Assembly (NCBI RefSeq): GCF_000750635.1 | Contig: NZ_CCDM010000001.1 | Coordinates: 1,488,001-1,552,000, forward strand | From: Oceanobacillus jeddahensis | Lineage (GTDB): Bacteria > Bacillota > Bacilli > Bacillales > Amphibacillaceae | Direction of reading: 5' to 3' | DNA: 64,000 bases | Shown here: positions 33,560 through 44,521 of the stretch, one piece after another | Numbering within the stretch: position 1 is the stretch's first letter | How the letters are laid out: every line of letters begins with the position of its first letter | Translations under genes and position numbers: made by a program | Notes under the pieces: model-generated | Told to the model about the DNA's origin: nothing | What the model saw: only the letters and a program-made list of their open reading frames with translations | Databases searched by the model: none

Positions 33560-35248
33560 TTATAATTTCTCCGGAGCTTTAATCCCAAGCAATCGCAGCC
33601 CTTCTTCCAACACAATCGTAACGGATTTTACCAATGCTAACCTGCTGCTTTGTTCAGTGTCATCGGCTAAGACTTTGACATGGCTGTAATATTTATTAAA
33701 CTCCTGGCTCAATTTCAGCACATATTTTGCGATAACAGATGGTTCTGCCTGGTGAAAGCTTTTTTCGATTAACTTTGGAAAATCCATCAATGTTTTTACG
33801 ATTTCCCAGCTGTGTGAATCAGTCAGCCCTGTGTCAGGTAAGCTGTTTTCAGAAGAAGCTTTCCGAAGTATCGAACAAGCGCGGGCATGGGTATATTGGA
33901 CATAAAGCCCGGTGGACCCTTCAAATTTCAGCATCGTCTCTAAATTAAATTCAATATTGTTTTGGCGTTCATTCTTTACATCATGAAAAATAATTGCGCC
34001 GACACCGACCATTTTTGCTACGTCTTCTTTATTTTCTAATGCAGGATTTTTAGCTTCAATATTTTTATAGGCTAGATCAATGGCTTCTTTGATAACATCC
34101 TCCAATAGGACAACCTTTCCTTTTCGGGTTGACATTTTCTTTCCGTCTTTTAATATAAAGCCGAATGGAACATGCTTTAACTCTGCTGCCCAGTCATAGC
34201 CCATTTTCTGAAGCACGAGGAAGAGCTGCTCGAAATGGAGGCGCTGTTCCTGTCCGACAATATAAAATGATTTTTCAAAATGATAGGTCTTGCTGCGGTA
34301 AATGGCAGCGGCTAAATCTCTTGTTGCATAAAGGGTAGCTCCGTCTTTCTTTTTGATTAAGCAGGGCGGCATGTTCGCATCTGCTAAATCAACTACTTCT
34401 GCTCCCTCAGAGAGAGTAAGGAGTTCTTTGTCTTCCAATTCCTGTACAATCGCGTCCATTTTATCATTATAGAAAGCTTCCCCATCATAGGAGTCAAATG
34501 TAATATCCAGCAGCTCATAAATTTTTGCAAACTCTTTCAATGATTCTTCTCTAAACCATTTCCATAGCTGACTTGCCTCTTTGTTTCCAGATTCTAATTG
34601 TTTAAACCAGCTGCGGGCTTCGTCTTCCAGATGAGGATGTTTTTCCGCTTCTTCATGGAAGGTGACATATAGATGAAATAGTTCTTTGATTGGGTTTTCC
34701 CGTACTTTTTCCTCGGCTCCCCAATGTCTATAAGCGGTAATCAGCTTGCCAAATTGTGTTCCCCAATCACCAAGATGATTGATACGAACTGCTTTATAGC
34801 CACATTTTTCTGATATATTTGCAAGGGCATTTCCAATGACGGTGGAGCGTAAATGTCCCATGGAAAAAGGTTTAGCGATATTTGGTGATGAGAAATCGAG
34901 TGTAATTGTTTTTCCATTGCCCAGAGAAAGAGAACCGTAGTTTTTCTGTTCCTTGTTGATACGTTCCATCACTTGTTTACTAACGATTTCTTTGTTTAAA
35001 AATCCATTTACGTATGGACCTTCTGCCATTGTTTTTTCTAAAAAAGGTACAGCTATTTTCCCGGATAACTCTTTTGCGATTTGCTGTGGTGCTTTTTTCA
35101 GTTTTTTTGCTAACGTAAAGCAAGGAAAGGCCAGATCGCCGTGCGTACTGTACTTCGGTTCTTCCAGTAATGAAGCAATTTCATGCACATCTAATATTCC
35201 TTCTAAGTGAGCAGCGAGTTCTTCTGCAAAGGCTTGGTGATAGTTCAT
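33560..35248 (-). CDS. argS: Arginyl-tRNA synthetase
   Basis: A 562-residue class I synthetase. It has the N-terminal additional domain (Arg_tRNA_synt_N), the HIGH region as SSPNIAKPFSMGHLRSTVIG, the DWGTQFGKL stretch and the KMSKS-loop equivalent KKMSTRKGKV. The DALR anticodon-binding domain ends KAPEKL. It charges tRNA-Arg. The ATG at 35248 follows GGAGGAGAATA. A T-box leader directly upstream controls it. Some Bacilli carry two argS genes; whether this is the only copy cannot be seen here. Confidence 0.95.
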   Translation of the reverse strand: MNYHQAFAEELAAHLEGILDVHEIASLLEEPKYSTHGDLAFPCFTLAKKLKKAPQQIAKELSGKIAVPFLEKTMAEGPYVNGFLNKEIVSKQVMERINKEQKNYGSLSLGNGKTITLDFSSPNIAKPFSMGHLRSTVIGNALANISEKCGYKAVRINHLGDWGTQFGKLITAYRHWGAEEKVRENPIKELFHLYVTFHEEAEKHPHLEDEARSWFKQLESGNKEASQLWKWFREESLKEFAKIYELLDITFDSYDGEAFYNDKMDAIVQELEDKELLTLSEGAEVVDLADANMPPCLIKKKDGATLYATRDLAAAIYRSKTYHFEKSFYIVGQEQRLHFEQLFLVLQKMGYDWAAELKHVPFGFILKDGKKMSTRKGKVVLLEDVIKEAIDLAYKNIEAKNPALENKEDVAKMVGVGAIIFHDVKNERQNNIEFNLETMLKFEGSTGLYVQYTHARACSILRKASSENSLPDTGLTDSHSWEIVKTLMDFPKLIEKSFHQAEPSVIAKYVLKLSQEFNKYYSHVKVLADDTEQSSRLALVKSVTIVLEEGLRLLGIKAPEKL

Positions 35249-35288
35249 GCTATTCTCCTCCTGTATGGTTGAAAATGATAATAAACAT

Positions 35289-35326
35289 AAAAAACCCGCC
35301 TCCATGTTGTAACATAGAGACGGGGT
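35289..35326 (-). terminator. T-box terminator before argS
   Basis: CCCCGTCTCTATGTT pairs with AACATGGAGGCGGG, followed by TTTTTT on the minus strand. It is the terminator alternative of the T-box switch. Confidence 0.93.
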
Positions 35327-35575
35327 TATCCGCGGTACCACTCTAATTGTTCTTTTTACGGTTTCAAAAGCAGGATGCGCTTTTAAATATAAATAAATAA
35401 GAACCTTCTTCGTATCATTGATAACGGAACTACCCGGCTTATCCTACTCATTGTTCAGACAGCACCTCCGAAGTGCGTTTCATTATATTTTGTATCATCA
35501 GGCTTCCACCAGATCCTGACTCGCTATCATACTGAAAATATAATTACTCTCTTCATCTACGGTCCTATATTAAAA
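35289..35575 (-). promoter_or_regulatory. T-box riboswitch, arginine (specifier CGC)
   Basis: The leader of argS shows the full T-box layout. In stem I, AGCGAGTC and GGTGGAAGCC are followed by GAAACGCACTTCGGAG. The specifier triplet CGC (35475-35477), an Arg codon, sits just before ACTTCGGAG. The conserved T-box AACAATTAGAGTGGTACCGCGG lies at 35329-35352, followed by the terminator. Uncharged tRNA-Arg should bind and permit read-through. Confidence 0.95.
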
Positions 35576-35829
35576 GAATATTATACAGCTTTTTTACAAA
35601 ATGACAAGTGCTTTCTTAGTAAAGACTAAAAAACTGGGATGTCTTTATAATATTCAACAGGGAATAATGTGATAATGAAAAGACTTTATCTGGACGAAGA
35701 AGAGATGTGATAAAGTGTAAAAGCCCGGCGTGATTTTACGGAGATTAAAAAAACGTCAACCCTACGCATTTCAAATGGATTATGCTAAAATGTATATCAG
35801 TTAGCTTTGATAAAGAGAGGAGCTTCATA

Positions 35830-36768
35830 ATGGTATCGACCGTCTGTACAAAAGATTTATTGGACAGGTTTAATTTACAATTGGTAGCAGGAGAAGAAGG
35901 GGTCCATCGTGAGATTATAACAAGTGACATTTCACGTCCGGGATTAGAAATGACGGGTTTTTTTGACTATTATCCCAGAGAACGTCTACAATTAATTGGA
36001 AAAACAGAATTAGCTTATTTTCTAGGCTTAAATGCTGAGGAAAGAAAGCAGCGTGCTGAAAATCTATGTACGGATGTAACACCGGGAGTCATTATTTCCC
36101 GTGGAATGGATGTACCTGAAGAATTTTTTGAAGCCTCTAAGCATTCTGGAGTGCCTATCATACAATCGCCGCGTACAACAACGCGGGTATTGAGCCGTTT
36201 AACCAATTACTTAGAATCTAAATTTGCACCGTTTACTGCAGTACATGGTGTTTTAATTGATATTTATGGTGTCGGTGTTTTAATTATCGGGCAAAGCGGT
36301 GTTGGTAAAAGTGAGACAGCACTGGAATTAGTTAAACGCGGACATCGTCTGGTAGCGGATGATAATGTGGAAATCCGCCAAGAGGATTATGAGAGTCTGA
36401 TTGGTAATGCGCCGGCTCTTATTGAACATTTGCTCGAAATTCGTGGTCTGGGTATTATTAATATCATGACATTATTTGGAGCCAGCTCGATTCGCAGCAA
36501 AAAGCGGATTTCTATGGTGATACAGCTGGAAAATTGGGATGAGAAGAAACAGTATGACCGTTTGGGGCTGGACGAGGATACCATGAAGATTATGGATGTT
36601 CATTTGCCAAAAGCAACGATACCTGTCAGACCTGGAAGAAACCTTGCTGTTATTATAGAAGTAGCGGCAATGAATTTCCGTTTAAAACGGATGGGCGTCA
36701 ATACGGCAGAAGAATTTTCAGACCGTTTAACAAAAATGATAGAACAAGGTGATTTGGAATCACAATAG
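35830..36768 (+). CDS. hprK: HPr kinase/phosphorylase
   Basis: A 312-residue bifunctional enzyme that phosphorylates and dephosphorylates Ser46 of HPr and Crh, setting catabolite repression. The Walker A motif is GQSGVGKSE near residue 155 and the family signature is [15 protein letters not shown] near residue 205. The ATG at 35830 follows GAGAGGAG; an in-frame extension to 35782 is not needed. It begins the hprK-lgt-yvoD-ppaX-yvoF operon. Its targets include crh at 52 kb. Confidence 0.96.
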   Translation: MVSTVCTKDLLDRFNLQLVAGEEGVHREIITSDISRPGLEMTGFFDYYPRERLQLIGKTELAYFLGLNAEERKQRAENLCTDVTPGVIISRGMDVPEEFFEASKHSGVPIIQSPRTTTRVLSRLTNYLESKFAPFTAVHGVLIDIYGVGVLIIGQSGVGKSETALELVKRGHRLVADDNVEIRQEDYESLIGNAPALIEHLLEIRGLGIINIMTLFGASSIRSKKRISMVIQLENWDEKKQYDRLGLDEDTMKIMDVHLPKATIPVRPGRNLAVIIEVAAMNFRLKRMGVNTAEEFSDRLTKMIEQGDLESQ

Positions 36769-36783
36769 GAGGTTAGGATATAG

Positions 36784-37668
36784 ATGATTGGGACAGCAGC
36801 TCCTATTGATCGTGTATTTTTAGAACTCGGACCATTAACGATTTACTGGTATGGAATTATCATTGCGGTCGGTGCCGTATTAGCTGTTTATTTAGCAACC
36901 AGGGAAGCGGAAAGAGTTGGTCTAGGCAAAGAAACCATTATGGACTTCATTATTTTTGCTGTACCGATTGCAATTATTTCAGCAAGAATTTATTATGTTC
37001 TTTTTGAATTTGATCAATATATCAATGGTCCCCTTTGGAAAATAATTGCTATCTGGGAAGGCGGAATTGCTATCCATGGAGCCATTATTGGCGGCGTGCT
37101 TACAGCGATTGTTTTCGCAAAAGTAAAGAAAATTTCATTTTGGCGGCTTGCGGATATCGTTGCACCAAGTTTAATATTGGGACAGGCGATTGGACGCTGG
37201 GGAAATTTCGTCAATCAGGAAGCACATGGCGGTCCGATTTCAGAGGCTGCATATGAAAGCTTCCATCAGTACCTACCTGACTTTATTATGAATCAGATGG
37301 TCATCGATGGTGTTATGTATCACCCCACCTTTTTATATGAGTCTGCTTGGAATTTCTTGATATTTTTCGGTCTATTATTCTTACGCAGAATGAATCCAAG
37401 ACGCGGAATGGTATTCTTAACGTATGCTGTGACGTATTCAATTGGACGATTCTTTATCGAAGGGCTTCGAACAGACAGTTTATATATTATTGGTGAGCTT
37501 AGGACGGCACAGGTTGTTTCCATTTTAACAATTGTAGCAGGAGTTCTCATCATGCTATACCTAATGAAAACTACAAAGGCCCGCTACCTTGATGTGCCTG
37601 CCAAAAAGAAGCAGTCAAAGCAAACAAATAAAAATAAGAATAAAAGTAAAAAGAAGAAAAAGAAATAA
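36784..37668 (+). CDS. lgt: Prolipoprotein diacylglyceryl transferase
   Basis: A 294-residue membrane enzyme with about seven helices. The signature is GRWGNFVNQEAHGG near residue 137 and there is a conserved HGAIIGG near residue 99. It moves diacylglycerol from phosphatidylglycerol to the lipobox cysteine of lipoproteins, such as those at 55181 and 62350. The last 25 residues are almost all Lys, Asn, Ser and Gln, a basic cytosolic tail longer than usual. It starts 15 bp after hprK. Confidence 0.96.
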   Translation: MIGTAAPIDRVFLELGPLTIYWYGIIIAVGAVLAVYLATREAERVGLGKETIMDFIIFAVPIAIISARIYYVLFEFDQYINGPLWKIIAIWEGGIAIHGAIIGGVLTAIVFAKVKKISFWRLADIVAPSLILGQAIGRWGNFVNQEAHGGPISEAAYESFHQYLPDFIMNQMVIDGVMYHPTFLYESAWNFLIFFGLLFLRRMNPRRGMVFLTYAVTYSIGRFFIEGLRTDSLYIIGELRTAQVVSILTIVAGVLIMLYLMKTTKARYLDVPAKKKQSKQTNKNKNKSKKKKKK

Positions 37669-37845
37669 GGTTCCATTCCAATTTATCAGGTGTTTTTCCT
37701 TATAAATTGCCATTGAACTAATCAGGAGATGAAGTGCCCGTTTTCCCCCAACCAAGTAGAAAGTATTTTTGTAAAATAAAGGTGGGGGAATTACCAGCAC
37801 TCATGCTGTGAAAGTAATCGTGAGACGTTGAAAAGAGGTAAAAAA

Positions 37846-38793
37846 ATGAAAGGTATGCTTTACAGGGGATTCATCCAGGGCGCAAAGACAACATATTCGC
37901 TTGGAAAAGTCATTTTTCCAATTACATTAATCATTACAATATTGCAATTCACGCCTGTTTTCCCCTGGTTTATGAATATTATCTCCCCACTGATGGGGTT
38001 ATTTGGTTTACCCGGGGAAGCTGCTGTTCCCCTTGTTTTAGGAAATGGATTGAATTTATACGCAGGGATTGCAGCTATTATTTCCTTTGATTTTACGGTA
38101 AAAGAAGTATTTATTATGGCAGTGATGCTATCCTTCTCCCATAATCTCTTTATTGAATCTGCTGTAGCAACAAGAGTAGGAGTGAAATGGTGGGTTATTG
38201 TTGGAATTCGGGTAGGACTTGCTGTTTTGTCCGGGCTTTTAATTAATCTATTATGGAATGGCGGTGCAGAGCTTGCCCAATACGGATTTATCTCTAACGA
38301 GGAAGTTGTCTTAAATAACTGGTGGGAGATTGCGCTTCATGGCGCACAGGCTGCTGTAATTGCTATTGTTCAATTAGCTTGTATCGTGATCCCGTTAATG
38401 ATTATTATGCAAATTATGCGGGAGCTGGGATGGATGACAGCAATGTCCGAAAAATTAGCTCCTTTTATGAAAATACTCGGAATGGATAAACGTGCTTCTA
38501 TGACAATGGTTGCCGGACTTACTATTGGACTTGCTTATGGTGCCGGCTTAATGATGCAGGCTGTAAAAGAAGATAACGTGCCGAAGAAGGATATGTATTT
38601 AGCGTTAATTTTTCTTGTATCCTGCCACGCGGTCGTTGAGGATACGCTTGTCTTTATTCCACTTGGTATTCCGGTCTGGCCATTATTAATTATCCGGTTA
38701 TCGGTGGCGATTATCTTAACAATGACTATTGCTTATTTTTGGAAGAAAGAAGAAAGGAAAATGCAGCATGAGCATTCGTACCATTCTGTTTGA
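37846..38793 (+). CDS. yvoD: YvoD nucleoside-recognition domain membrane protein
   Basis: A 315-residue membrane protein with two nucleoside-recognition (Gate) domains: GLPGEAAVPLVLGNGLNLYAGIAAI in the first half and MDKRASMTMVAGLTIGLAYGAGLM in the second. The ATG at 37846 follows AAGAGGT. It overlaps ppaX by 26 bp. The transported compound is not known. Confidence 0.88.
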   Translation: MKGMLYRGFIQGAKTTYSLGKVIFPITLIITILQFTPVFPWFMNIISPLMGLFGLPGEAAVPLVLGNGLNLYAGIAAIISFDFTVKEVFIMAVMLSFSHNLFIESAVATRVGVKWWVIVGIRVGLAVLSGLLINLLWNGGAELAQYGFISNEEVVLNNWWEIALHGAQAAVIAIVQLACIVIPLMIIMQIMRELGWMTAMSEKLAPFMKILGMDKRASMTMVAGLTIGLAYGAGLMMQAVKEDNVPKKDMYLALIFLVSCHAVVEDTLVFIPLGIPVWPLLIIRLSVAIILTMTIAYFWKKEERKMQHEHSYHSV

Positions 38794-39403
38794 TTTAGAC
38801 GGTACATTATTAAATACAAATGAACTAATACGTGCTTCTTTTGAACATACTTTTGACAAATTTCAAATGCAGTTTACACCAGAAGAGATAAAGCATTTAA
38901 ACGGGCCGCCGTTAAATGAAACATTTTATCAGTTAAATCCGGAGCAGTCGGAACAAATGATTACTGTTTACCGGGAGCATAATATGAGAGAGCATGACCG
39001 TTATGTCGAAGCTTTCCCTTATGTATATGAAACCATAAAGCAGTTGTATGAACAGGGAATTGTATTAGGTATTGTCAGTACAAAAATAAAGAAAACCGTA
39101 ATGATGGGATTAGATTTAACGAAGCTGACAGATTTCTTTTCTGTCATCATTACGTACGATGATGTGGTTCATAAAAAGCCTGATCCAGAACCGGTGGAAA
39201 AAGCGATACGTCTGCTCGGGGCAAATCCGGAAACGACGTTAATGGTAGGAGATAATTTCCATGATATTGTTTCCGGGCAGCGGGCTGGTACACAAACGGC
39301 TGCGGTAAGCTGGTCTGAGAAAACGGAAGACTTTTTAAAAAGCTATCATCCAACCTATTATTTAGATACAATGAGGGATTTATTAACAGTGGCAGGTGAA
39401 TAG
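38768..39403 (+). CDS. ppaX: Pyrophosphatase PpaX (HAD family)
   Basis: The 211-residue HAD hydrolase has motif I DLDGTLLNTNEL at residues 9-20, motif II STKIKK, the conserved KKPDPEPVEKAI, and motif IV MVGDNFHDI. PpaX hydrolyses the pyrophosphate made when HprK dephosphorylates HPr-Ser-P. It lies in the hprK operon, the classic arrangement. It starts inside the end of yvoD. Confidence 0.93.
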   Translation: MSIRTILFDLDGTLLNTNELIRASFEHTFDKFQMQFTPEEIKHLNGPPLNETFYQLNPEQSEQMITVYREHNMREHDRYVEAFPYVYETIKQLYEQGIVLGIVSTKIKKTVMMGLDLTKLTDFFSVIITYDDVVHKKPDPEPVEKAIRLLGANPETTLMVGDNFHDIVSGQRAGTQTAAVSWSEKTEDFLKSYHPTYYLDTMRDLLTVAGE

Positions 39404-39405
39404 GC

Positions 39406-39927
39406 ATGCGGAGAACGGAAAGGTATAAAGTCCATCATAAAGCGAATTCTCTATGGCAGATGTAAAGTACGGTATCTTTTTTTAAAATCGTAAAGAACTT
39501 TATTGTGATTCAGATTGCCCGTTATACACCTTTTTTAAGAATGAAAAATTGGATGTATCGGCATCTGTTGCGCATGAAAGTAGGCGACCGTACGTCATTT
39601 GCTTTAATGGCGATGCCTGATTCCATGTTCCCGGAAAAAATTAAGGTTGGAGATAATAGCATTATCGGTTATAATACAACGATTTTAGCACATGAATATT
39701 TAATTACAGAATATCGTTTGGGAGAGGTGCATATCGGTGATGAAGTAATGATCGGTGCCAACTCGACGATATTACCAGGTGTGCATATTGGTAATGGAGC
39801 TATTGTTTCTGCCGCGACACTTGTCCATAAAGATGTTCCTGCCGGAGCTTTTGCCGGCGGAAATCCCATGCGGATCATTTACACGAAGGAAGAGATGGAT
39901 TCGCGTAGATTGCTGGATGACGATTAA
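39406..39927 (+). pseudogene. yvoF: YvoF acetyltransferase with in-frame stop
   Basis: From the ATG at 39406 the frame reads MRRTERYKVHHKANSLWQM, then TAA at 39463-39465. It then continues without a frame change as STVSFFKIVKNFFVIQIARY and on through a left-handed beta-helix acyltransferase (IIGYNTTILAHEYL, VMIGANSTILPGVHIGNGAIVSAATLVHKDVP, GGNPMRIIYTKEEM). Comparison with YvoF shows that TAA replaces a sense codon, perhaps TAT. A GTG at 39505 could restart a 140-residue protein, but no good ribosome site precedes it. A sequencing error is the other option. Confidence 0.8.
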
Positions 39928-39948
39928 GAGGAGGAAGCTCTCATGCAA

Positions 39949-40491
39949 TTAAGTGCTGGTGTGTTGCCTGCTGTACGACGCATGAAGGATTTTGAAAAAG
40001 TGTTAGAAAGCAACCATGAATATATTATTATTTTAGAATCAAGGTTGGTTCAGTTGAAGAGCATGATTGCGTACAGTCATCGTGCCAATAAAAAGGTCTT
40101 TATCCACTTTGATTTAATTCAAGGACTAAAAGCAGATGAGTATGGAGTCGAATTTTTACATCGGGAAATGAAGCCTGATGGGATTTTAACAACCCGAGGC
40201 AATGTGATTACAGCTGCAAAAAAACATAAACTGCTGGCGGTTCAGCGGATCTTTGTACTGGACAGTGTAGCACTGGAGCAAAGCGTGAAGCTTGTCCACC
40301 GTTTTCAGCCGGATTACGTCGAAATACTCCCCGGCCTTGTGCCTGAAGTAATAAAAGAGATAACCGAAGAAATTGAAGTTCCTGTTATCGCCGGCGGGTT
40401 AATTAAAGAGGAAGATCATGTAGCTCAAGCACTAAACGCCGGGGCTATAGCTGTATCAACCTCCAGCCGTAAGCTTTGGGATCTTTCATAA
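39949..40491 (+). CDS. glpP: GlpP glycerol operon antiterminator
   Basis: The roughly 180-residue TIM-barrel-like antiterminator reads GVLPAVRRMKDFEKVLES near the start, HFDLIQGLKADEYG, GILTTRGNVI, QRIFVLDSVALEQSV and ending VPVIAGGLIKEEDHVAQALNAGAIAVSTSSRKLW. GlpP binds glycerol-3-phosphate and the leader mRNAs of glp genes, preventing termination. Two such leaders follow (before glpK and before glpD). The start is either the ATG at 39943, after GAGGAAGC, or a TTG at 39949. A terminator at 40501-40527 separates it from glpK. A paralogue lies at 54399. Confidence 0.92.
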   Translation, partial: LSAGVLPAVRRMKDFEKVLESNHEYIIILESRLVQLKSMIAYSHRANKKVFIHFDLIQGLKADEYGVEFLHREMKPDGILTTRGNVITAAKKHKLLAVQRIFVLDSVALEQSVKLVHRFQPDYVEILPGLVPEVIKEITEEIEVPVIAGGLIKEEDHVAQALNAGAIAVSTSSRKLWDLS

Positions 40492-40500
40492 TCCTAACAA

Positions 40501-40527
40501 AACAGTACCGTCTTAGGTGCTGTTTTT
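40501..40527 (+). terminator. Terminator after glpP
   Basis: AACAGTACC pairs with GGTGCTGTT, followed by TTTTCT. Confidence 0.8.
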
Positions 40528-40667
40528 CTATTTTCAGGTACTACATATTTCGATACGCTCTATAGCTCATTATAAAAATTTCACAGTGATTGCTGATCGA
40601 ATGAAGGGAAAAGAAGGTTAAAGTATCGAGAACCTTTGTGATAAACATTATTTGCTAATTCAATGAA

Positions 40668-40696
40668 TTGACAACGCTTGCATTTTGTTCTATTCT
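40668..40696 (+). promoter_or_regulatory. glpK promoter with overlapping cre site
   Basis: A TTGACA -35 and a TATTCT -10 are 17 bp apart. The sequence TGACAACGCTTGCA (40669-40682) matches the cre consensus TGWNANCGNTNNCA at every position and covers the -35. CcpA with HPr-Ser-P or Crh-Ser-P should block this promoter when glucose is present. Confidence 0.85.
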
Positions 40697-40713
40697 ATAA
40701 TTAAACTAATCGT

Positions 40714-40786
40714 GATGGAGACAAGGAGCTCACGCAAACGTGTACCAGGATAAGAATGGTGCTATTTGTTGTGGGCTTTTTAAACT
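40714..40786 (+). promoter_or_regulatory. GlpP-controlled leader terminator of glpK
   Basis: After GATGGAGACAAGG, a hairpin forms between GCTCACGCAAA and TTTGTTGTGGGC, with an inner ACCA/TGGT, followed by TTTTTAA. It lies about 150 bp before glpK. In B. subtilis, GlpP bound to glycerol-3-phosphate relieves such terminators. Confidence 0.8.
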
Positions 40787-40940
40787 TTACCCTTTTCCTC
40801 TTTCATGTAATTTCCAGGTTTTATCTTTTTCTAAACTGTTTCTGACATGATATGATTATTTAGTTGTAGGAGGAAGGATAGGTCTTGTGGAATATCCTTA
40901 AACTACCTTATATGTTTAAAAAAGTACTATGGAGGAATAG

Positions 40941-42443
<1,503 letters not shown>

Positions 42444-42586
42444 CTTCCCGCACAAGTAATATCGGGCTAGCGGGTTTGGAAAACTGTATATTGCTAAATA
42501 AACCAAAGTTAATTTAGGGATCAATTTGCATTTTTAACATAGATACAGAGATTGATTCAATTCATTACAAATCTGGAGGGGTAGAA

Positions 42587-43579
42587 ATGAAGAAAGTAAT
42601 CAATAATCCAAGCAATGTTATTCAAGACATGGTAAAAGGGATGACTCTGGCAAATGGTGAGCAATGGCAGCAAGTAGAAGGTACGAATGTTATTTGCCGT
42701 AAAGAACTGTCACCAGGAAAAGTTGGCCTGGTTAGTGGCGGCGGAAGCGGGCATGAACCAGCCCATGCCGGTTATGTCGGTAAAGGAATGTTAGATGCAG
42801 CAGTTGTGGGAGAAGTGTTTACCTCTCCGACACCAGACCAGATTTTTGAAGCAATTAAAGCAGTTGATCAAGGGAATGGTGTTCTGTTAGTTGTCAAAAA
42901 TTATACGGGAGATGTATTAAATTTTGAGATGGCTGGAGAATTAGCTGAAGCAGAAGGTATTCGTGTGGAGCAAGTAATTGTTAATGATGATATTGCCGTG
43001 AAGGACAGTGATTTTACCATTGGCCGCCGTGGAATTGCGGGTACGGTATTTGTTCATAAAGTAGCTGGCGCAAAAGCAGAACAAGGTGCTTCCTTAGATG
43101 AAGTGAAGGCAGCAGCAGAAAAAACAATTAATGAAGTACGTTCCATGGGGATGGCCCTGACACCATGTACAGTTCCTGATGCAGGAAAGCCCAGCTTTCA
43201 TTTGGATGAGGATGAAATGGAAATAGGAATTGGTATCCATGGAGAAGCTGGAACGGAGCGGAAAAAGGTTGCTTCGGCAAAAGAAATTGCGGAGGAACTA
43301 ACGAATAATATTATAGAGGATGCTGGTTTGTCCGCTGGGGATGAAGTAGCTGTTATGATTAATGGAATGGGCTCTACCCCGGAAATGGAATTATTTATTG
43401 TTAATGGTCATGTACATGATCTGCTGAAGGAAAAACAAATTTCTATTCATCAGACGTATGTTGGTGAATATATGACATCACTTGAAATGGCTGGATTCTC
43501 TGTCACACTGTTAAAAGTAGATACAGAAATTAAACAGTTATTAGCAGATGCCAGTGAAGCTGTTGCATTTAGAGCATAA
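42587..43579 (+). CDS. dhaK: Dihydroxyacetone kinase subunit DhaK
   Basis: A 330-residue Dak1 protein. The substrate region is SGGGSGHEPAHAGYVGKGMLDAAVVGEVFTSP, with His in SGHEPAH near residue 56. The covalent binding His is in GIGIHGEAGTER near residue 218. DhaK holds dihydroxyacetone as a hemiaminal while DhaL passes phosphate to it. CTGGAGGGG precedes the ATG. It is operonic with dhaL. Confidence 0.95.
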   Translation: MKKVINNPSNVIQDMVKGMTLANGEQWQQVEGTNVICRKELSPGKVGLVSGGGSGHEPAHAGYVGKGMLDAAVVGEVFTSPTPDQIFEAIKAVDQGNGVLLVVKNYTGDVLNFEMAGELAEAEGIRVEQVIVNDDIAVKDSDFTIGRRGIAGTVFVHKVAGAKAEQGASLDEVKAAAEKTINEVRSMGMALTPCTVPDAGKPSFHLDEDEMEIGIGIHGEAGTERKKVASAKEIAEELTNNIIEDAGLSAGDEVAVMINGMGSTPEMELFIVNGHVHDLLKEKQISIHQTYVGEYMTSLEMAGFSVTLLKVDTEIKQLLADASEAVAFRA

Positions 43580-43600
43580 TGTCAGAAAGGGGATTTTATC

Positions 43601-44209
43601 ATGTTAACAACACAATCAGTCCAGGATTGGATGCAAAAAGTAAATGAATATATGCAAGAAAATAAAGCCTATTTGACAGAGCTCGATCAGGCAATTGGAG
43701 ACAGCGATCATGGGATTAATATGTCCAGAGGTTTTCAGGAAGTGAGCAAAAAGCTCGAACAATCCACTTATGATGATGCAGCGGCTGTTTTAAAGGATGT
43801 TGCGATGACGCTGATGTCTAAAGTTGGCGGAGCATCCGGTCCGTTATACGGCACTGCTTTTCTTAAAATGTCGATGGCTGTAAAAGGGAAAGATACAGTT
43901 GATAAAGAAGCCTTTGCTGCAGGATTGGAAGCGGCAGCTCAAGGCATTCAGCAACGGGGGAAATCGACTGCCGGAGAAAAAACAATGGTTGACGTCTGGG
44001 CACCTCTGGTTTCCTGGTGGAAAGAACAGGATGAAATCGATCCGGAAGGCTTAGAAGCTGCAGCAAAAGAGGCGATGGAAGCAACAAAACCGATGGAAGC
44101 AACAAAAGGAAGAGCCTCTTATTTAAAAGAAAAATCGATTGGTCATATTGATCCAGGTTCTGCTTCCAGTTACTATATATTTAAATCGTTGGCAGAAGTT
44201 TTAGTATAG
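43601..44209 (+). CDS. dhaL: Dihydroxyacetone kinase subunit DhaL
   Basis: A 202-residue Dak2 protein. The Mg-ADP binding aspartates are in LDQAIGDSDHGINMSRGF near residue 30. GGASGPLYGTAFLKMS and GEKTMVDVW follow. In PTS-type systems DhaL carries ADP that is rephosphorylated by DhaM. No dhaM gene is seen in this window, so it must be elsewhere or replaced. The gene lies 21 bp after dhaK. Confidence 0.95.
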   Translation: MLTTQSVQDWMQKVNEYMQENKAYLTELDQAIGDSDHGINMSRGFQEVSKKLEQSTYDDAAAVLKDVAMTLMSKVGGASGPLYGTAFLKMSMAVKGKDTVDKEAFAAGLEAAAQGIQQRGKSTAGEKTMVDVWAPLVSWWKEQDEIDPEGLEAAAKEAMEATKPMEATKGRASYLKEKSIGHIDPGSASSYYIFKSLAEVLV

Positions 44210-44361
44210 TTTACCATTCCTTTTCATGCGGATTTCCAATTTCTTTTTCTCTTAACAGTTAAAAAGAAAAGTCCGGATAATAAAGCAAAAGGCTATACAA
44301 CATGTATCATATATGTTAGTATAAAACTAAGTTAATAAATCGGACGGAGAATTGATGGAGA

Positions 44362-44410
44362 GACCGCAGGAAAGCTGGTATTGTTATACCAGTGTTCTTG
44401 TGGTCTTTTT
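44362..44410 (+). promoter_or_regulatory. GlpP-controlled leader terminator of glpD
   Basis: After GATGGAGA, GACCGCAGGAA pairs with TTCTTGTGGTC and an inner CTGGTAT pairs with ATACCAG, followed by TTTTTC. It lies 110 bp before glpD and has the layout of the known B. subtilis glpD leader. Confidence 0.88.
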
Positions 44411-44521
44411 CAATTTATCTAAGGTCGTTAAAGAATAAATGCGTTTTTCTTATACTTTTAGATGAATAACCGTCTTTAAATAGGGAATAAGAAACTATAG
44501 ATAATTATAGGAGTGGAGATT

